Shown: positions 25,329 through 36,391, numbered from the stretch's first letter. The stretch: 64,000 nt of DNA from JAVBSN01 sp031556525 (GCA_031556525.1 JAVBSS010000019.1:44616-108615); one strand, 5' to 3'. The notes: generated from the sequence alone by a model not told the origin. Made by a program: numbers and translations.

Positions 25329-26792
25329 ATGACTAAATACAATAATAAAGGTGTCAGTTTTGTAGAAGTGCTTATATCCGTTACAATATTTGCTATATTA
25401 TTGATTCCAATAATGACCAAGTTAATTACGTCTATGAATATTAATTCAAAGAGTAAAGAAAAGCAATATGTTGTTGCATATGCAGAACAGGCGATGGAAT
25501 ATTTCAAAGGCTATGACTTTGATAATGTGCCTATGTTAAAGAATGCAGATGGGGATAGTATTGCGCTTACAGCTAGTAACAAAATAGAAGATTATGTAAT
25601 GGTTGGTTCCCAACAAGTAGACTATTATAAGTATACATATACAACAAAGGTAGAATTGGGACCAAAGCATAGAGAATATGACTGTAATGTCACTCTAAGT
25701 ACGTTAGATTATGCCCTTAGAGCAGTAGGATATACTAGTGAAATAGATAATGATGGTAATATAACTACTACACCAATTGATGCATCGTTGGTTAGAGAAG
25801 ATCCGAATATGACTAACTTAGGTAATGTAAAGTCTTTGGATTCATATGTAGATGCTATTATTACGAATACATCTAATTTTGATAGTGTTGCAGAAGATTC
25901 TATATATGCATCAAAGATAGATGTACTTAAGAGTATGGCAGAGGCTGATCCTACTCCAGGAGCACCTAGTTATGATAACTGGCTTAAATATCTTAATGGT
26001 ACTTATAGATTTGATACTAATCACACAGTAAATAAGATTATAAGAATATCAATTGAGAAGAACACAGATGATGAATATGTAGTTTCTTGTAATGTTGAGT
26101 ATCAAGATGCTATAACAGATTATACTGTGGATCCAATATCTTATAATGTATATAATCACAAATTTAAGAATAAGCCAGACATATACTTAATGTTCAATCA
26201 ATGTATGTATAATGGATTGTATGCTGATGACAATATCATAATTGATAATTCAAAGCTTAATAATGAAGACGTTAAAGTATACGTTATTGGAACATATGGA
26301 ACTAGTGGTGGCGGAGAAGTAGCCCAAGATACAGATGGCAATGATATAACTGGTAATAAGGTATATGAGATATTGGGAGAAGAAGCGCCTAATGCTACAA
26401 AGGTAGGCGATGATTATGTAGAAGCAGATCTTGTTAAGAAATCTAAGGATGGTTACTATCCTTATGATAAGGATAGCACTGGATCAAACTATCGCTTCAA
26501 AGTATATATAAATACAACATATGACTCGAATCAAGAAAGATTAAAGGTATATGTTTCTGATAGTCTTGATGATAGGTATGATTTATTTGCAAGGTTTAAT
26601 GATCAGGAAATAATAACTAATATATTAGCTAGTGGTTCAAATATAGCTATGGAGGCAGGCGTAGTTAACAAAATGTCTGAAGAAAAACGTTTATCAGAGA
26701 CAGGTAGTTTGTTTACAATACATGTTAGTTTGTCAAGTAATGATTCGCAAGGTAGTAGAGTAACATTAAATGGAACAAAGGGAGGTAACTAG
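25329..26792 (+). CDS. Minor pilin, PilV-like, large
   Basis: A class III leader ends at G8 (MTKYNNKG), followed by VSFVEVLISVTIFAILLIPIM with the mature Glu5. The 487-aa product is much larger than a usual minor pilin because of a long extracytoplasmic domain of unknown fold. The ATG at 25329 follows GGAG by 9 bases; an in-frame TTG at 25314 overlaps that site. It is the first of four consecutive pilin-like genes and probably part of the tip or initiation complex. Confidence 0.8.
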   Translation: MTKYNNKGVSFVEVLISVTIFAILLIPIMTKLITSMNINSKSKEKQYVVAYAEQAMEYFKGYDFDNVPMLKNADGDSIALTASNKIEDYVMVGSQQVDYYKYTYTTKVELGPKHREYDCNVTLSTLDYALRAVGYTSEIDNDGNITTTPIDASLVREDPNMTNLGNVKSLDSYVDAIITNTSNFDSVAEDSIYASKIDVLKSMAEADPTPGAPSYDNWLKYLNGTYRFDTNHTVNKIIRISIEKNTDDEYVVSCNVEYQDAITDYTVDPISYNVYNHKFKNKPDIYLMFNQCMYNGLYADDNIIIDNSKLNNEDVKVYVIGTYGTSGGGEVAQDTDGNDITGNKVYEILGEEAPNATKVGDDYVEADLVKKSKDGYYPYDKDSTGSNYRFKVYINTTYDSNQERLKVYVSDSLDDRYDLFARFNDQEIITNILASGSNIAMEAGVVNKMSEEKRLSETGSLFTIHVSLSSNDSQGSRVTLNGTKGGN

Positions 26793-29348
26793 ATGAATAA
26801 GGTTAATAATAGAAAACATCGTAATAGTGGCTCCAGTTTTATTATGGTTGTTGCTACACTATCATTTATAAGTATATTAGCTGCTGCTGTAATAGTTGCA
26901 ATCGGTATGTTTTATAGATTGAGAGCAATGAATGTTAATAATAAGAATAACTTCTATTATGTCGAAAAAGCTTTAGATGAGATATATACAGGAGTTGGAA
27001 GTATTGCAATTCAAGATTTGAAGACGGCGTACAGTGAAACTGTCGAGATAATGGTATATTATGATATCGAAAAAGGAACATATATAACTATTAGTGAAGA
27101 TGCTGCTAATAAGGTAATGAAAGATAAGTTCCTATACTATGTATCAACTAACTCTTTGTTAAATCAAGATAATATATATAATACGTTAAACTATTTTATA
27201 AGTGATCCATATGATGCGACCACTAATGCTAATGGTGTAGAGCTTGTTACTTCAACTTTACTTCGTATGAATAAGGTGGTTGATGGAACTGATACGTATG
27301 TAAACATAGAGCATGTAGTAGTAAGACGTACTACTGAGGATGGATATGAGCAGTCAATCACTACCGACTTGGTTGTATCACAACCAGAGTTCAAAGTGGA
27401 ATTTTCAGGAATGAATAATGACTTGAGTTCTCTATATGAATTCTCAATACTAGCAGATAGAGGATTAGAGATTACTGATTCATCTAGAGTAATATTAGCT
27501 GGTAATCTATATGCAGCATCAGATTACTATAATAAAAAATATGATGAACCAGATAAAGCATATTCTATATCTAATGAAGTATGCTATTATGCTGAAGAAA
27601 GCAATGCTATAGTAAATACTGCAGTAGATAAATATAAAGCTTGTGATGGTTTGTCAGAGAGTAGTATGAATTCAGGAGTATTTGTTACAGATTCATCTTC
27701 ATTAACACTACAAGGTGAAAAAGTAATTGTTCCAGGTACTATAGCTGCATTTAATTCAAGTTCTATATCACTTACAGGTAAGGCATCGGCATCCGCGGAT
27801 TCTCTAAGTCTATGGTGTGATAATATTGTATTAGGTGGAAGAATAGTAGGAACTAGTTCGTCTAGAATAGATATAGCGGCAGAGACTCATGTTGCAGATG
27901 ATTTAGAAGTTAATGCAGACGGTGCTAAAGCTATGATATACGGAAAATATTATGGATATAACTATGGACAACAATCAGATTCATCTTATATGACATTAGT
28001 ACAATCTGCAGAGAATGCTAAAGCGCATATAAATAGTAGTTCTATAGTTGTAAATGGACAGGATACAGTATTAGATTTGTCTAAGTTAGAAGAATTAGTA
28101 GTATCAGGTAGATCGTATATTGAGACTACAAAGAAAACTACTAAAACAGAGTCTACTGTTACAAATGATGAAGGCGAAGAAGAAAAGATAGTAACAAAAT
28201 CATATAACTATATCACTCAAGATGAAGCAGAAACACCTGTAGATGTAGAAGATTATGCTACAGGAGAATCTATTTCAATTAAGAGTAATCAGTTAGCATA
28301 TATGCCTATGTATACAAAAGATATAGCATCATACACAGCATTGCTTTCGGTTATACCTTGTACATGTAATAAACATCATAATTTTGCAGATGAACTAGTA
28401 GCAGATAAACCAGTTATAACATATGAACTTAATGGTAATAAATATTATTTCTTTAATTTCAAAACAAAAGAAGTAAAAGCATGTTATGTTGCAAGTTATG
28501 CAGCTTATCTTGAAGGAGAGCATGCAACTAGTGATTTCATGTATGATATTCTTAACTATAAGAATTTCTCGGTTGATACTGTTAAGATACCAGAAGGAAA
28601 CGTATATTCATCTGGAGCATTATCAGTAGTAGATGGAAGCAATCTTACGATTCTTGCGTCACAATCAAATGTAGAAAGTATAGAATCATCAGTATATTCT
28701 GCAGGTGATAAATATGCGAAAATGTATAGTAGAGGTAAAGAAGATACTGAATCATATAAGAAAATGAGATACTTGTTAAAGGATTATACTGATGATGCTA
28801 CTACAGTATCAAATGATACAAAGGAAGATATTAAACAAATTTCAAATGCTTCAATTACACCATTGAATACATATATTAATTACAAACTTGTAAAAGCCGA
28901 AGGATATGGTCATACAGGTAAAGTAGTTAATCGCGATTGTAGAATATGGGTAGTAGATGGAGATGTTCATATTAATTCAGGATATTGTGATTCTAAGGGT
29001 GTACTAAAAGGAATTATAATATGTACAGGAGATGTTACTTTTGAAGCTCCTAATGCAGCATCAGGAGTTGTAGGTGTTACACGTTTTGAAGGTATGATAG
29101 TAGCTGGTGGTAAAGTTAAGATAGATCATTCAATGAACTTAGTTGCAAATGCTGAAATAGTTAAGTCTATTCTTAATGAAGCAGATGTAAGCCGTGGTTC
29201 AGATGATGATTATAGTAAGTTCTGTGATTTGTTTAATGATTTCATTGCAGCTGAGACAGACGGTAAAGATAAAAGTACAAAGGTTATTAGTTCAGTAGAG
29301 ATTAGAGATATCTTAGGATTCCAAAACTGGAAACGAAATGTAGAATAG
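26793..29348 (+). CDS. Very large PilX/GspK-like minor pilin lacking Glu5
   Basis: The 851-aa product begins with a basic N-terminus and NSG-SSFIMVVATLSFISILAA, a pilin-type hydrophobic helix after G13. Position 5 of the mature form is methionine, not glutamate, as in GspK-type tip pseudopilins. YYVEKALDEIY after the helix fits the PilX N-terminal pattern. The rest is serine-rich and repetitive with short beta-strand-like segments (for example NSSSISLTGKASASAD) that suggest a beta-helix; this is inference. It starts immediately after the previous stop codon. Confidence 0.7.
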   Translation: MNKVNNRKHRNSGSSFIMVVATLSFISILAAAVIVAIGMFYRLRAMNVNNKNNFYYVEKALDEIYTGVGSIAIQDLKTAYSETVEIMVYYDIEKGTYITISEDAANKVMKDKFLYYVSTNSLLNQDNIYNTLNYFISDPYDATTNANGVELVTSTLLRMNKVVDGTDTYVNIEHVVVRRTTEDGYEQSITTDLVVSQPEFKVEFSGMNNDLSSLYEFSILADRGLEITDSSRVILAGNLYAASDYYNKKYDEPDKAYSISNEVCYYAEESNAIVNTAVDKYKACDGLSESSMNSGVFVTDSSSLTLQGEKVIVPGTIAAFNSSSISLTGKASASADSLSLWCDNIVLGGRIVGTSSSRIDIAAETHVADDLEVNADGAKAMIYGKYYGYNYGQQSDSSYMTLVQSAENAKAHINSSSIVVNGQDTVLDLSKLEELVVSGRSYIETTKKTTKTESTVTNDEGEEEKIVTKSYNYITQDEAETPVDVEDYATGESISIKSNQLAYMPMYTKDIASYTALLSVIPCTCNKHHNFADELVADKPVITYELNGNKYYFFNFKTKEVKACYVASYAAYLEGEHATSDFMYDILNYKNFSVDTVKIPEGNVYSSGALSVVDGSNLTILASQSNVESIESSVYSAGDKYAKMYSRGKEDTESYKKMRYLLKDYTDDATTVSNDTKEDIKQISNASITPLNTYINYKLVKAEGYGHTGKVVNRDCRIWVVDGDVHINSGYCDSKGVLKGIIICTGDVTFEAPNAASGVVGVTRFEGMIVAGGKVKIDHSMNLVANAEIVKSILNEADVSRGSDDDYSKFCDLFNDFIAAETDGKDKSTKVISSVEIRDILGFQNWKRNVE

Positions 29349-29360
29349 GACGGTGGTTAT

Positions 29361-29879
29361 ATGAAGAAGAATAAGGGATATTCGTTTGTAGAACTTGTTA
29401 TATGTATGGCCATCATGGCTGCATTAGCAGCAATATCGTTTATATCACTAGGAATACTTAATAATGCTAGAGCAAAGGATGTATCAAGTAAGATAGATAC
29501 CCAACTTCATTCACTTTGGGTTAACACTAACGCTAAGTCTCAAGATGCTTGTATTATAATTGAGAGTGATCCTGATGTTGAAGGATACATATTGAGATGT
29601 GGTACTTATAATAGTACGGATGGTTTTACTCAAGAATTTGATAGTGCAGGAAATGAAGTATCATATGCATTGAATAATAGAATAGTTGTTGAATATGTAC
29701 CAGACGGTGGTAGTGGAACAGATGTAATACAGTTTAATAAATCTGATGGTTCTGTAAAATCAGGAGCAGGTACTTATAATATATATATGAGAGCATCTAG
29801 TAATGATACAGATTATTCAGGAAAACTTATGACAAAGGTAGTATTAAACAAATCAACAGGTAGTCATTACATTGATTAG
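29361..29879 (+). CDS. Minor pilin (GspH/FimT-like)
   Basis: The 172-aa protein has a leader ending at G6 (MKKNKG), then YSFVELVICMAIMAALAAISF with Glu5 kept. The size is normal for a minor pilin, and the globular part is predicted to be beta-rich. The exact minor-pilin class is uncertain. It sits 12 bases after the PilX/GspK-like gene. Confidence 0.8.
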   Translation: MKKNKGYSFVELVICMAIMAALAAISFISLGILNNARAKDVSSKIDTQLHSLWVNTNAKSQDACIIIESDPDVEGYILRCGTYNSTDGFTQEFDSAGNEVSYALNNRIVVEYVPDGGSGTDVIQFNKSDGSVKSGAGTYNIYMRASSNDTDYSGKLMTKVVLNKSTGSHYID

Positions 29880-29893
29880 GTAAGAGGTGAAAT

Positions 29894-30844
29894 ATGATTA
29901 AAAATAATAAAAACAAGGGTTTTTCATTCATTGAATTAATTATTGTAGTAGCTATTTTATCTATTGTAATGATTATGGTTAGTAGGTTCATGACATCAAC
30001 ATTAAATACCTACACAAGAACGAATGCGGATAATAAAGTTCAGTCAAATGCTCAAGAGACATATGATAAGATAGCTAATCATGTGATGATGGCACAGGCT
30101 GTTAAGATATCTGTTACAAAATTAGAGGTAGATAATGTTATCCAAAAATCAACTATAAGTACAGGGGCAATTATTTCTACAAGCACATCACCTGGAACTA
30201 TATTTATGGGTGTTAATGAAGTAGGTAAGGATATTGATGAAACTTGTACACATGAGGACGATGAGATATATGTGGATGCAAATAGTGGCTTGATAAGGTA
30301 TAAGACGGCCTCTGGTAGTATGCCAGTATTATCTGTAAATGGAAAATCTGTATTTGCATTTAAATCTATCGACTCTACTGAAATAGAAAAAAATAGTGTT
30401 ACAGATGTTATGACAGCGACAATAACTAAAGCAACGTTAACAACACAAGCAATTAATATCTTATACGAAGATAATGAAAGATATTATGTGGCTAAGTATC
30501 GTTTTAAAAAACCTACAGATGCTAATTCACATGATGGAGCATTATATCTTACGATAGAAGACACAGGATTAATGTTGGCAGATGAATTTGCTGGAACAGA
30601 AGCAGAGCAGTTAGTTTATAGGAAAGCAAAATTGTCAGCAGCAGGTTCGATAGAAGATCCATTTGTATTTAATGATGATAATTTGTTATCAAAGGGTGTT
30701 GAGAAATTTATAATAGTAACTGATGGTAATGGTAATTCCCTAGGAGTAGATATTGAATTCTATAACAAAGACATGAAGTACAAATCTAAAGGAATGATAA
30801 CAATTAGAAACTCAAATGTACTGTCTAAGCAAGCTAAGCAATAA
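29894..30844 (+). CDS. Minor pilin (PilW/GspJ-like)
   Basis: The leader ends at G9 (MIKNNKNKG), followed by FSFIELIIVVAILSIVMIMVSRF with Glu5 kept. The 316-aa protein has a spine helix containing TRTNADNKVQSNAQETYDKI, reminiscent of PilW/GspJ minor pilins. It is the last pilin-like gene before the giant protein gene, 18 bases downstream. Confidence 0.8.
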   Translation: MIKNNKNKGFSFIELIIVVAILSIVMIMVSRFMTSTLNTYTRTNADNKVQSNAQETYDKIANHVMMAQAVKISVTKLEVDNVIQKSTISTGAIISTSTSPGTIFMGVNEVGKDIDETCTHEDDEIYVDANSGLIRYKTASGSMPVLSVNGKSVFAFKSIDSTEIEKNSVTDVMTATITKATLTTQAINILYEDNERYYVAKYRFKKPTDANSHDGALYLTIEDTGLMLADEFAGTEAEQLVYRKAKLSAAGSIEDPFVFNDDNLLSKGVEKFIIVTDGNGNSLGVDIEFYNKDMKYKSKGMITIRNSNVLSKQAKQ

Positions 30845-30862
30845 GAGGAAGGGAGATTGAAT

Positions 30863-33800
30863 ATGTTAAAAAGTAATAAGAATAAAATTATAGTATCAAT
30901 AGTAGCAGTAGTTCTTATGATTGTAGCAGCGGTAATTGTCTCTGTTTCTCTTAAGGGTGAAGAAGTTAAAGTAGATGATGTTGTGTCAAATGAGGCAACA
31001 ACTAACTTGGATGATTTCAAAAATGCATATGTTACAAATGTTGATAGAATCATTCAAAATGCTAATGATGCTGATTTGGTTGCATCAGGTAAAGATATAT
31101 ACAATGTTGTTCAATTAGTACCAAATGGTGCAGCAACTACAGGAACAGCACTTGAAAGCTATATAACTAGTGGTAAATTTGCAGATGAAGTACTTCATGC
31201 ACATAGAACATCAGTTACATATAGTGGAGATGGCGTTGTAGATATTACAATTGACAACAAGAAAATAGTAATAACAACATATAATATTGATTCCTTAAAT
31301 TCACTTATTGAAGCAGCTAATAGTGCTGAAGGTTCAACAGGAGATAATGTAGGAGCTTTAAATAATGCAGATTTAATATATGTAGCATGTCCTGTAAATA
31401 ATACATATTTCGGTACGAATGATTTTTCGGAAGTAGTATATAACTTTTTACATACATATGCTGTAGGTAAAGATAAACCAATTATTATTGATGATACTGT
31501 GGAGATCAAAGCAGGTAGTCAAGTGGCTTCATCTAATGTAATTAACTTATGTACAAATGTATTATTTGAGAGACGTCTAGTAAATACACCACCATGGATT
31601 GGTGCATGGACTAATGAGAATTTTGTTAAGTTCTTAAATGGTGGAACTAATGGTTATTCAGCATATGGTAAAATTAATAACTCAAGAACTTCAGGATTTG
31701 ACTACGATAGCAAGTTTGCAGTATTAGTAATTAAACCAGATAGCACAGATTATAGCGGAGTTATTACAGCTGAAACAATTAAAAATAATGCCTTTACGGA
31801 TGCTGTACTTGCACAGAATATTGATGTAGTAGTACAAGAATTTGAAGCAAGTAGTATTAATGCAGCAGATGGTCTTAGATATACATACTCAGTGTTAGAT
31901 GAAGAGGGAAATGTAGCTACAGACGAAAATGGAAACATAATAGTAGAGTCTGTTCCATACAGCATGGTATTTATTGCACCAGGTGATTATAGTGGAAATG
32001 ATATTACAAGTGGAGTGTATTCACTTCTTCAAGATAAAGCTAATAATTCACCAACACATCGTATTATATATGCTAGTGATTTAAGACAGACATCTACAGC
32101 AAGTAGTGGTAATGCAAGTGTTACTAACTTTACTAAATTATTAGGCTTATTAGTTACAGATGGCGGTAAGGGTACAGTAAAATATAATAATGTACTTAAA
32201 GTATCAAACGGATATTTTGTTGGTATTGCAGGCAATTCATCAAAAGCAGATGCAGTTGCTAATGTAATTAATGCAGGTGCGTTTAGAGATTATGGTGGTA
32301 CAGGTGCTAAGGCAGGTAAGAAATTTACTGTATTAGAGATTCAACCTTGTTATCCTATAGATATAAGTTTAGCTACAAAACAAAATGATTACTTCAAAGT
32401 TCCAGCTGATGTTATGTTTGGTGTTACAGCTGACGAGATACCTAGTGGAACAGAATATTATGATTTTGATATATCAAAGGCAAAGATAGCACAGGCAACT
32501 GGAATACCATATAATCAAATTGAATTGGTTCAAGTGTCTACAGAAGCCCTTATTGGTATGAAGGATGATATTAGTGATACTTATGATTTGGTATATATTG
32601 GTGGTAATGCATCAACATTAACAGATTGGACAGCGCTTAATTACGGAAGTTTCTTTCTTTGGGGACAGAATTTAGCACAGACCAATGGCACTACAGCATT
32701 TGGAATGTATACACATACTGGTCAAATGATGAGAGCTCAATATGGCTCAACAGATGTTGTTCAGATTAATGGAGATGCTACAAAAGCTTATGGTAATGTA
32801 TATACTATAAATGATGGCGGTACTACAAAATATATAATGGGTGAAGATTTATCTAAATATAATAGTCCACAAGCACAGACTACATACAATACATATAATG
32901 GTAACGATCTTACTACTCTTAAATTACAAGAGTTAATAGAATATGTAGATGCAGGATTTCCTATTATGTTAGGAACTGATGTGTGGGGAGCATATAGTCA
33001 AGTTTCTAATAAAGGTAAATTAGCTCAATTGGCAGCACATGATATAGATCCAGATTCTAATATGTTCAAATTCTTAGAATATGTTAATGCTAACAAAGAT
33101 GGTATGAATAATATATTAGTTGGATTTAATTATTCAGATGTTACTAGAGTTACAAATAATGATACTAATATATACGGAAATACAGTTACAGCAGATGTAG
33201 AAGTATTTAGTAAACTTACAAATGATTCTTTAATAACACTTATTAATTCATCTGAGGCAAGACCGACTTTTGAGATTACTAAGTGTCCAGTGGAATATAT
33301 TGAAGGTGATACAAACACTTATATAAGCTATGATTCAGATGTTGGAAGTAATTTCACATTCAAGATTAACAGTTCAACAGCTGCTAACTATGTAGTTGAG
33401 TTATATGTTGATGAAGATGGTAATGGATTATTTTCAGAAGATACAACTCCAGATCCTGTTACTAAGTTGATTGAGTGGAAAGCATCGGTTGCAAGTACTG
33501 GTGGAACAGGAACATTAGCATATTTCTTAGAAAATCCAGATTTTTATGGATTGAAGAATTGGAAGTTACTTGTTAAGAAAGTTGATAGTGCAGCAGACAT
33601 TAATACAGCAGGACCGTCAGAAGGTGTTGTAGTTGCATATTACACAGGTAATGCTAGATATAAGAGACAGGATACAGTTGAGAAGAAAGAAGTTAGAATA
33701 CTACAAATATTTACAGCGTCTCCTGGAAAAGATAAATGGGTAGATGGTCATTCATTATTCTTATGTACAGAGTGTCAACATACAGGTACAATAAATGATA

Positions 33801-36283
33801 TCAATATGTTCTATGATGGTTATGGTGGACCACTGTCTACTGCTAGTTATCTAAATGCATATGGTACATTAGCTGAGTATAAGTCAAAGAAGGGTTCTGC
33901 GGTAGTTAATATTGGTGCTCATAGACATAATTTTGGTATAGTTAAATACGACACTATGACTGATGTAGATGATTGGGATAGTAACTTTGCTGATATCCTT
34001 AAAGAAGATTATGAATTTGAATTAGATATAATGTCACTTAAAGATTATGAAGCTATGGTTAAGACTATTAATGGTCAAACAGAAGAGCAACGTTTAGATA
34101 ATGCAGACTTGGCTGATCAAGCATATAGTGATTATATATCTGCACAGATGGCATTAGAAGCATCTGGTACAGAGACTGTATTAAGAAACCTTATGAAAGA
34201 TGCAATGGCTAATAAACCAGCTGACATTATTACTACTAATTTTGATCATATCCTAGATTCACAGGAATATCATGAAATATTCTATTATAATTCTGGCGGT
34301 TATAATGGGGCAGGTTCAATTACAGGTATGCCAAACTTTACTAAACTTGTAAATGCGTATAACGATTACATTCTATACAAGGATGATGTTGTAAATTCAT
34401 ATAATGATTACAAAGAGTATTCAAATAAGGCATATACAAGCGAAGAGTGGTTGGTAAAGAACTATAACATGGTAGTAATTGGTTTCTCAGAAGATTTCGG
34501 TGGTCAAGATATGACTGATCAAGCTTGTGAAGATTTGATTTCTTATGAGGCAAAGGATGGTAGTATACTTACTACTCACGATACTACAGCTAAGTATGCA
34601 GAAGGAGGTTCTGTAAACTTAACATATCATTTGGCAGATGTGTTTGGTATGGATAGATTCCATGCAACTGCTAATAGTGTTGGTCTTACTGAATCAGATA
34701 CTGGTGCGAAGAATATGGATGTAAGGATTTATCCTGTTCAAGGAGGAAGTTATAAGTATATTCAAGTATCAACATCGAATACTGATTATGAAGTAACATT
34801 TAAATTGATAAATGATGGTAATGGTAATTTTGAATATAATTTTGATCCAGTTGGAAGTGCAATTGCAGGTAACACTCATTCAGATTTAACTGAATCTATG
34901 CAAATGACAGTTCATATATATAAAAATGATGGAGTAACACCTGTGGTAGGGCATACCGTATCGGCAAGTGCTAACGGAGCAACATATACAGGAGTTACAG
35001 ATGCTACAGGAACAGCTATTATGACTATTCCACAGAATGTAGTAACAACAACATCTACAGTTGCCAAATATATTAATTATGATTATCCAGAAGATTCAAG
35101 AACAATACATGGAGTTACATATCCAAAATACTTTGTTACTAACATTTCTGCCAAAGGTACAATTGGTGCTTGGGGTGATGCAATGGGAAGTAAAATAGAT
35201 AGTGTTGGATATAATACAAGTATTGCTCGTACAGATTCGAAGGTTATATTTAGTACTTCAGCACAACCAAGTACACCATATAAATATACAGAGTATATAT
35301 ATAACGCAGCGGAGATATGGGATGCAGGATTTAAATCATCTCCATCAGAAGCCATTAAAGCTTCAGGTACAAGTAAAGCAGCGCAGGTAAACCATGGTAT
35401 TGTTACAACATATCCATTCTATATTAGTAAGCAATTAGAGATTAGTAATACACATGCTCAAACACTTGCACTTGATATGGAAGATGATGAGTTGATTGTA
35501 TGGTATACATTAGGTGGTTCTGGAAATACATCGCCTAAGGATAAAGGAAAGACAAAGACATATTCATCAATATATGCAGCTTCACCATATGATGGTATGG
35601 ATAGTTATTATATCTATACAAAGGGCAATATAACATATTGTGGTGCTGGACATTCACATATTACTGGTGCTAATCTAGATAATAATGATGAGCGTAGATT
35701 ATTCATCAACGTTATTGTAAACAGTGTTAGAAATGCTAAGTCTAAACCAAAGGTAACTTTATATGATCCAGGTTCACCAAAACCAGCACCAACGGATCAA
35801 GGAAAGATTACATTAACAGATTCAGGTGTGTATGAAATACCAGTAGAGAGAAAGGATGAATATCCACAATTCGACTTTACAATTAAGGTAGATAATACAG
35901 CATACATAGAGGAAGTTAAGGTATACTATGATTTAGATTATGGTATGCAAGATGAGAATACAGGAAAATATAATTATTCTGATAAGTATGTAGCAGGCGG
36001 AAATCATCCATTGATATTGGAGTACACAAGTGCTGAGATAGCAAGTGGTGAGAGAAAGATGGTTAGACCATCAGATTATGGTCCTGAGATAACACCTAAA
36101 GAATACTTTGAGAATTATGGTGGAAGTTATACATACATTGTAATTATGGTAAGAGATTCATTGGGTCAAGTAACATATACACGCATTAAGATTTACCATG
36201 TATTAGAATTATTTGATTTAACATTTGAAGATGCTAATTCTTTTAATCAAGAAATCGTGGTAGATATCAAGAAACAAATATAA
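30863..36283 (+). CDS. Giant membrane-anchored or secreted protein of the pilus operon (DUF5057-like)
   Basis: The product is about 1806 aa. The N-terminus has a positive stretch and one hydrophobic segment (about residues 8-30) that anchors it or acts as a signal; no prepilin motif is present. Two regions begin with similar strands (KFTVLEIQPCYPID near 485 and VRILQIFTASPGKDKW near 945), and a beta-sandwich-like insert (near 1355-1400, VVGHTVSASANG) precedes the C-terminal beta region. I recall related clostridial proteins as DUF5057, but that assignment is from memory. Position in the minor-pilin operon suggests a pilus-tip or adhesion role like PilY1; this is inference. ATG 30863 follows GGAAGGGAG. 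Confidence 0.65.
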   Translation: MLKSNKNKIIVSIVAVVLMIVAAVIVSVSLKGEEVKVDDVVSNEATTNLDDFKNAYVTNVDRIIQNANDADLVASGKDIYNVVQLVPNGAATTGTALESYITSGKFADEVLHAHRTSVTYSGDGVVDITIDNKKIVITTYNIDSLNSLIEAANSAEGSTGDNVGALNNADLIYVACPVNNTYFGTNDFSEVVYNFLHTYAVGKDKPIIIDDTVEIKAGSQVASSNVINLCTNVLFERRLVNTPPWIGAWTNENFVKFLNGGTNGYSAYGKINNSRTSGFDYDSKFAVLVIKPDSTDYSGVITAETIKNNAFTDAVLAQNIDVVVQEFEASSINAADGLRYTYSVLDEEGNVATDENGNIIVESVPYSMVFIAPGDYSGNDITSGVYSLLQDKANNSPTHRIIYASDLRQTSTASSGNASVTNFTKLLGLLVTDGGKGTVKYNNVLKVSNGYFVGIAGNSSKADAVANVINAGAFRDYGGTGAKAGKKFTVLEIQPCYPIDISLATKQNDYFKVPADVMFGVTADEIPSGTEYYDFDISKAKIAQATGIPYNQIELVQVSTEALIGMKDDISDTYDLVYIGGNASTLTDWTALNYGSFFLWGQNLAQTNGTTAFGMYTHTGQMMRAQYGSTDVVQINGDATKAYGNVYTINDGGTTKYIMGEDLSKYNSPQAQTTYNTYNGNDLTTLKLQELIEYVDAGFPIMLGTDVWGAYSQVSNKGKLAQLAAHDIDPDSNMFKFLEYVNANKDGMNNILVGFNYSDVTRVTNNDTNIYGNTVTADVEVFSKLTNDSLITLINSSEARPTFEITKCPVEYIEGDTNTYISYDSDVGSNFTFKINSSTAANYVVELYVDEDGNGLFSEDTTPDPVTKLIEWKASVASTGGTGTLAYFLENPDFYGLKNWKLLVKKVDSAADINTAGPSEGVVVAYYTGNARYKRQDTVEKKEVRILQIFTASPGKDKWVDGHSLFLCTECQHTGTINDINMFYDGYGGPLSTASYLNAYGTLAEYKSKKGSAVVNIGAHRHNFGIVKYDTMTDVDDWDSNFADILKEDYEFELDIMSLKDYEAMVKTINGQTEEQRLDNADLADQAYSDYISAQMALEASGTETVLRNLMKDAMANKPADIITTNFDHILDSQEYHEIFYYNSGGYNGAGSITGMPNFTKLVNAYNDYILYKDDVVNSYNDYKEYSNKAYTSEEWLVKNYNMVVIGFSEDFGGQDMTDQACEDLISYEAKDGSILTTHDTTAKYAEGGSVNLTYHLADVFGMDRFHATANSVGLTESDTGAKNMDVRIYPVQGGSYKYIQVSTSNTDYEVTFKLINDGNGNFEYNFDPVGSAIAGNTHSDLTESMQMTVHIYKNDGVTPVVGHTVSASANGATYTGVTDATGTAIMTIPQNVVTTTSTVAKYINYDYPEDSRTIHGVTYPKYFVTNISAKGTIGAWGDAMGSKIDSVGYNTSIARTDSKVIFSTSAQPSTPYKYTEYIYNAAEIWDAGFKSSPSEAIKASGTSKAAQVNHGIVTTYPFYISKQLEISNTHAQTLALDMEDDELIVWYTLGGSGNTSPKDKGKTKTYSSIYAASPYDGMDSYYIYTKGNITYCGAGHSHITGANLDNNDERRLFINVIVNSVRNAKSKPKVTLYDPGSPKPAPTDQGKITLTDSGVYEIPVERKDEYPQFDFTIKVDNTAYIEEVKVYYDLDYGMQDENTGKYNYSDKYVAGGNHPLILEYTSAEIASGERKMVRPSDYGPEITPKEYFENYGGSYTYIVIMVRDSLGQVTYTRIKIYHVLELFDLTFEDANSFNQEIVVDIKKQI

Positions 36284-36289
36284 TACTTA

Positions 36290-36317
36290 AGAGGTAGGAT
36301 TATTCCTACCTCTTTTT
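36290..36317 (+). terminator. Intrinsic terminator ending the pilus operon
   Basis: AGAGGTAGG at 36290-36298 pairs with CCTACCTCT at 36305-36313, followed by a T-run. Confidence 0.92.
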
Positions 36318-36318
36318 G

Positions 36319-36347
36319 TTGAGAAATCTTTTCTAGTATAGTAATAT
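36319..36347 (+). promoter_or_regulatory. Sigma-A-type promoter of the yqeG region
   Basis: TTGAGA at 36319-36324 and TAATAT at 36342-36347 have 17-base spacing, directly after the pilus-operon terminator. Confidence 0.55.
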
Positions 36348-36391
36348 ATAATATAGATTAAATACTGATATATATTTAGAAAGGCATAATT

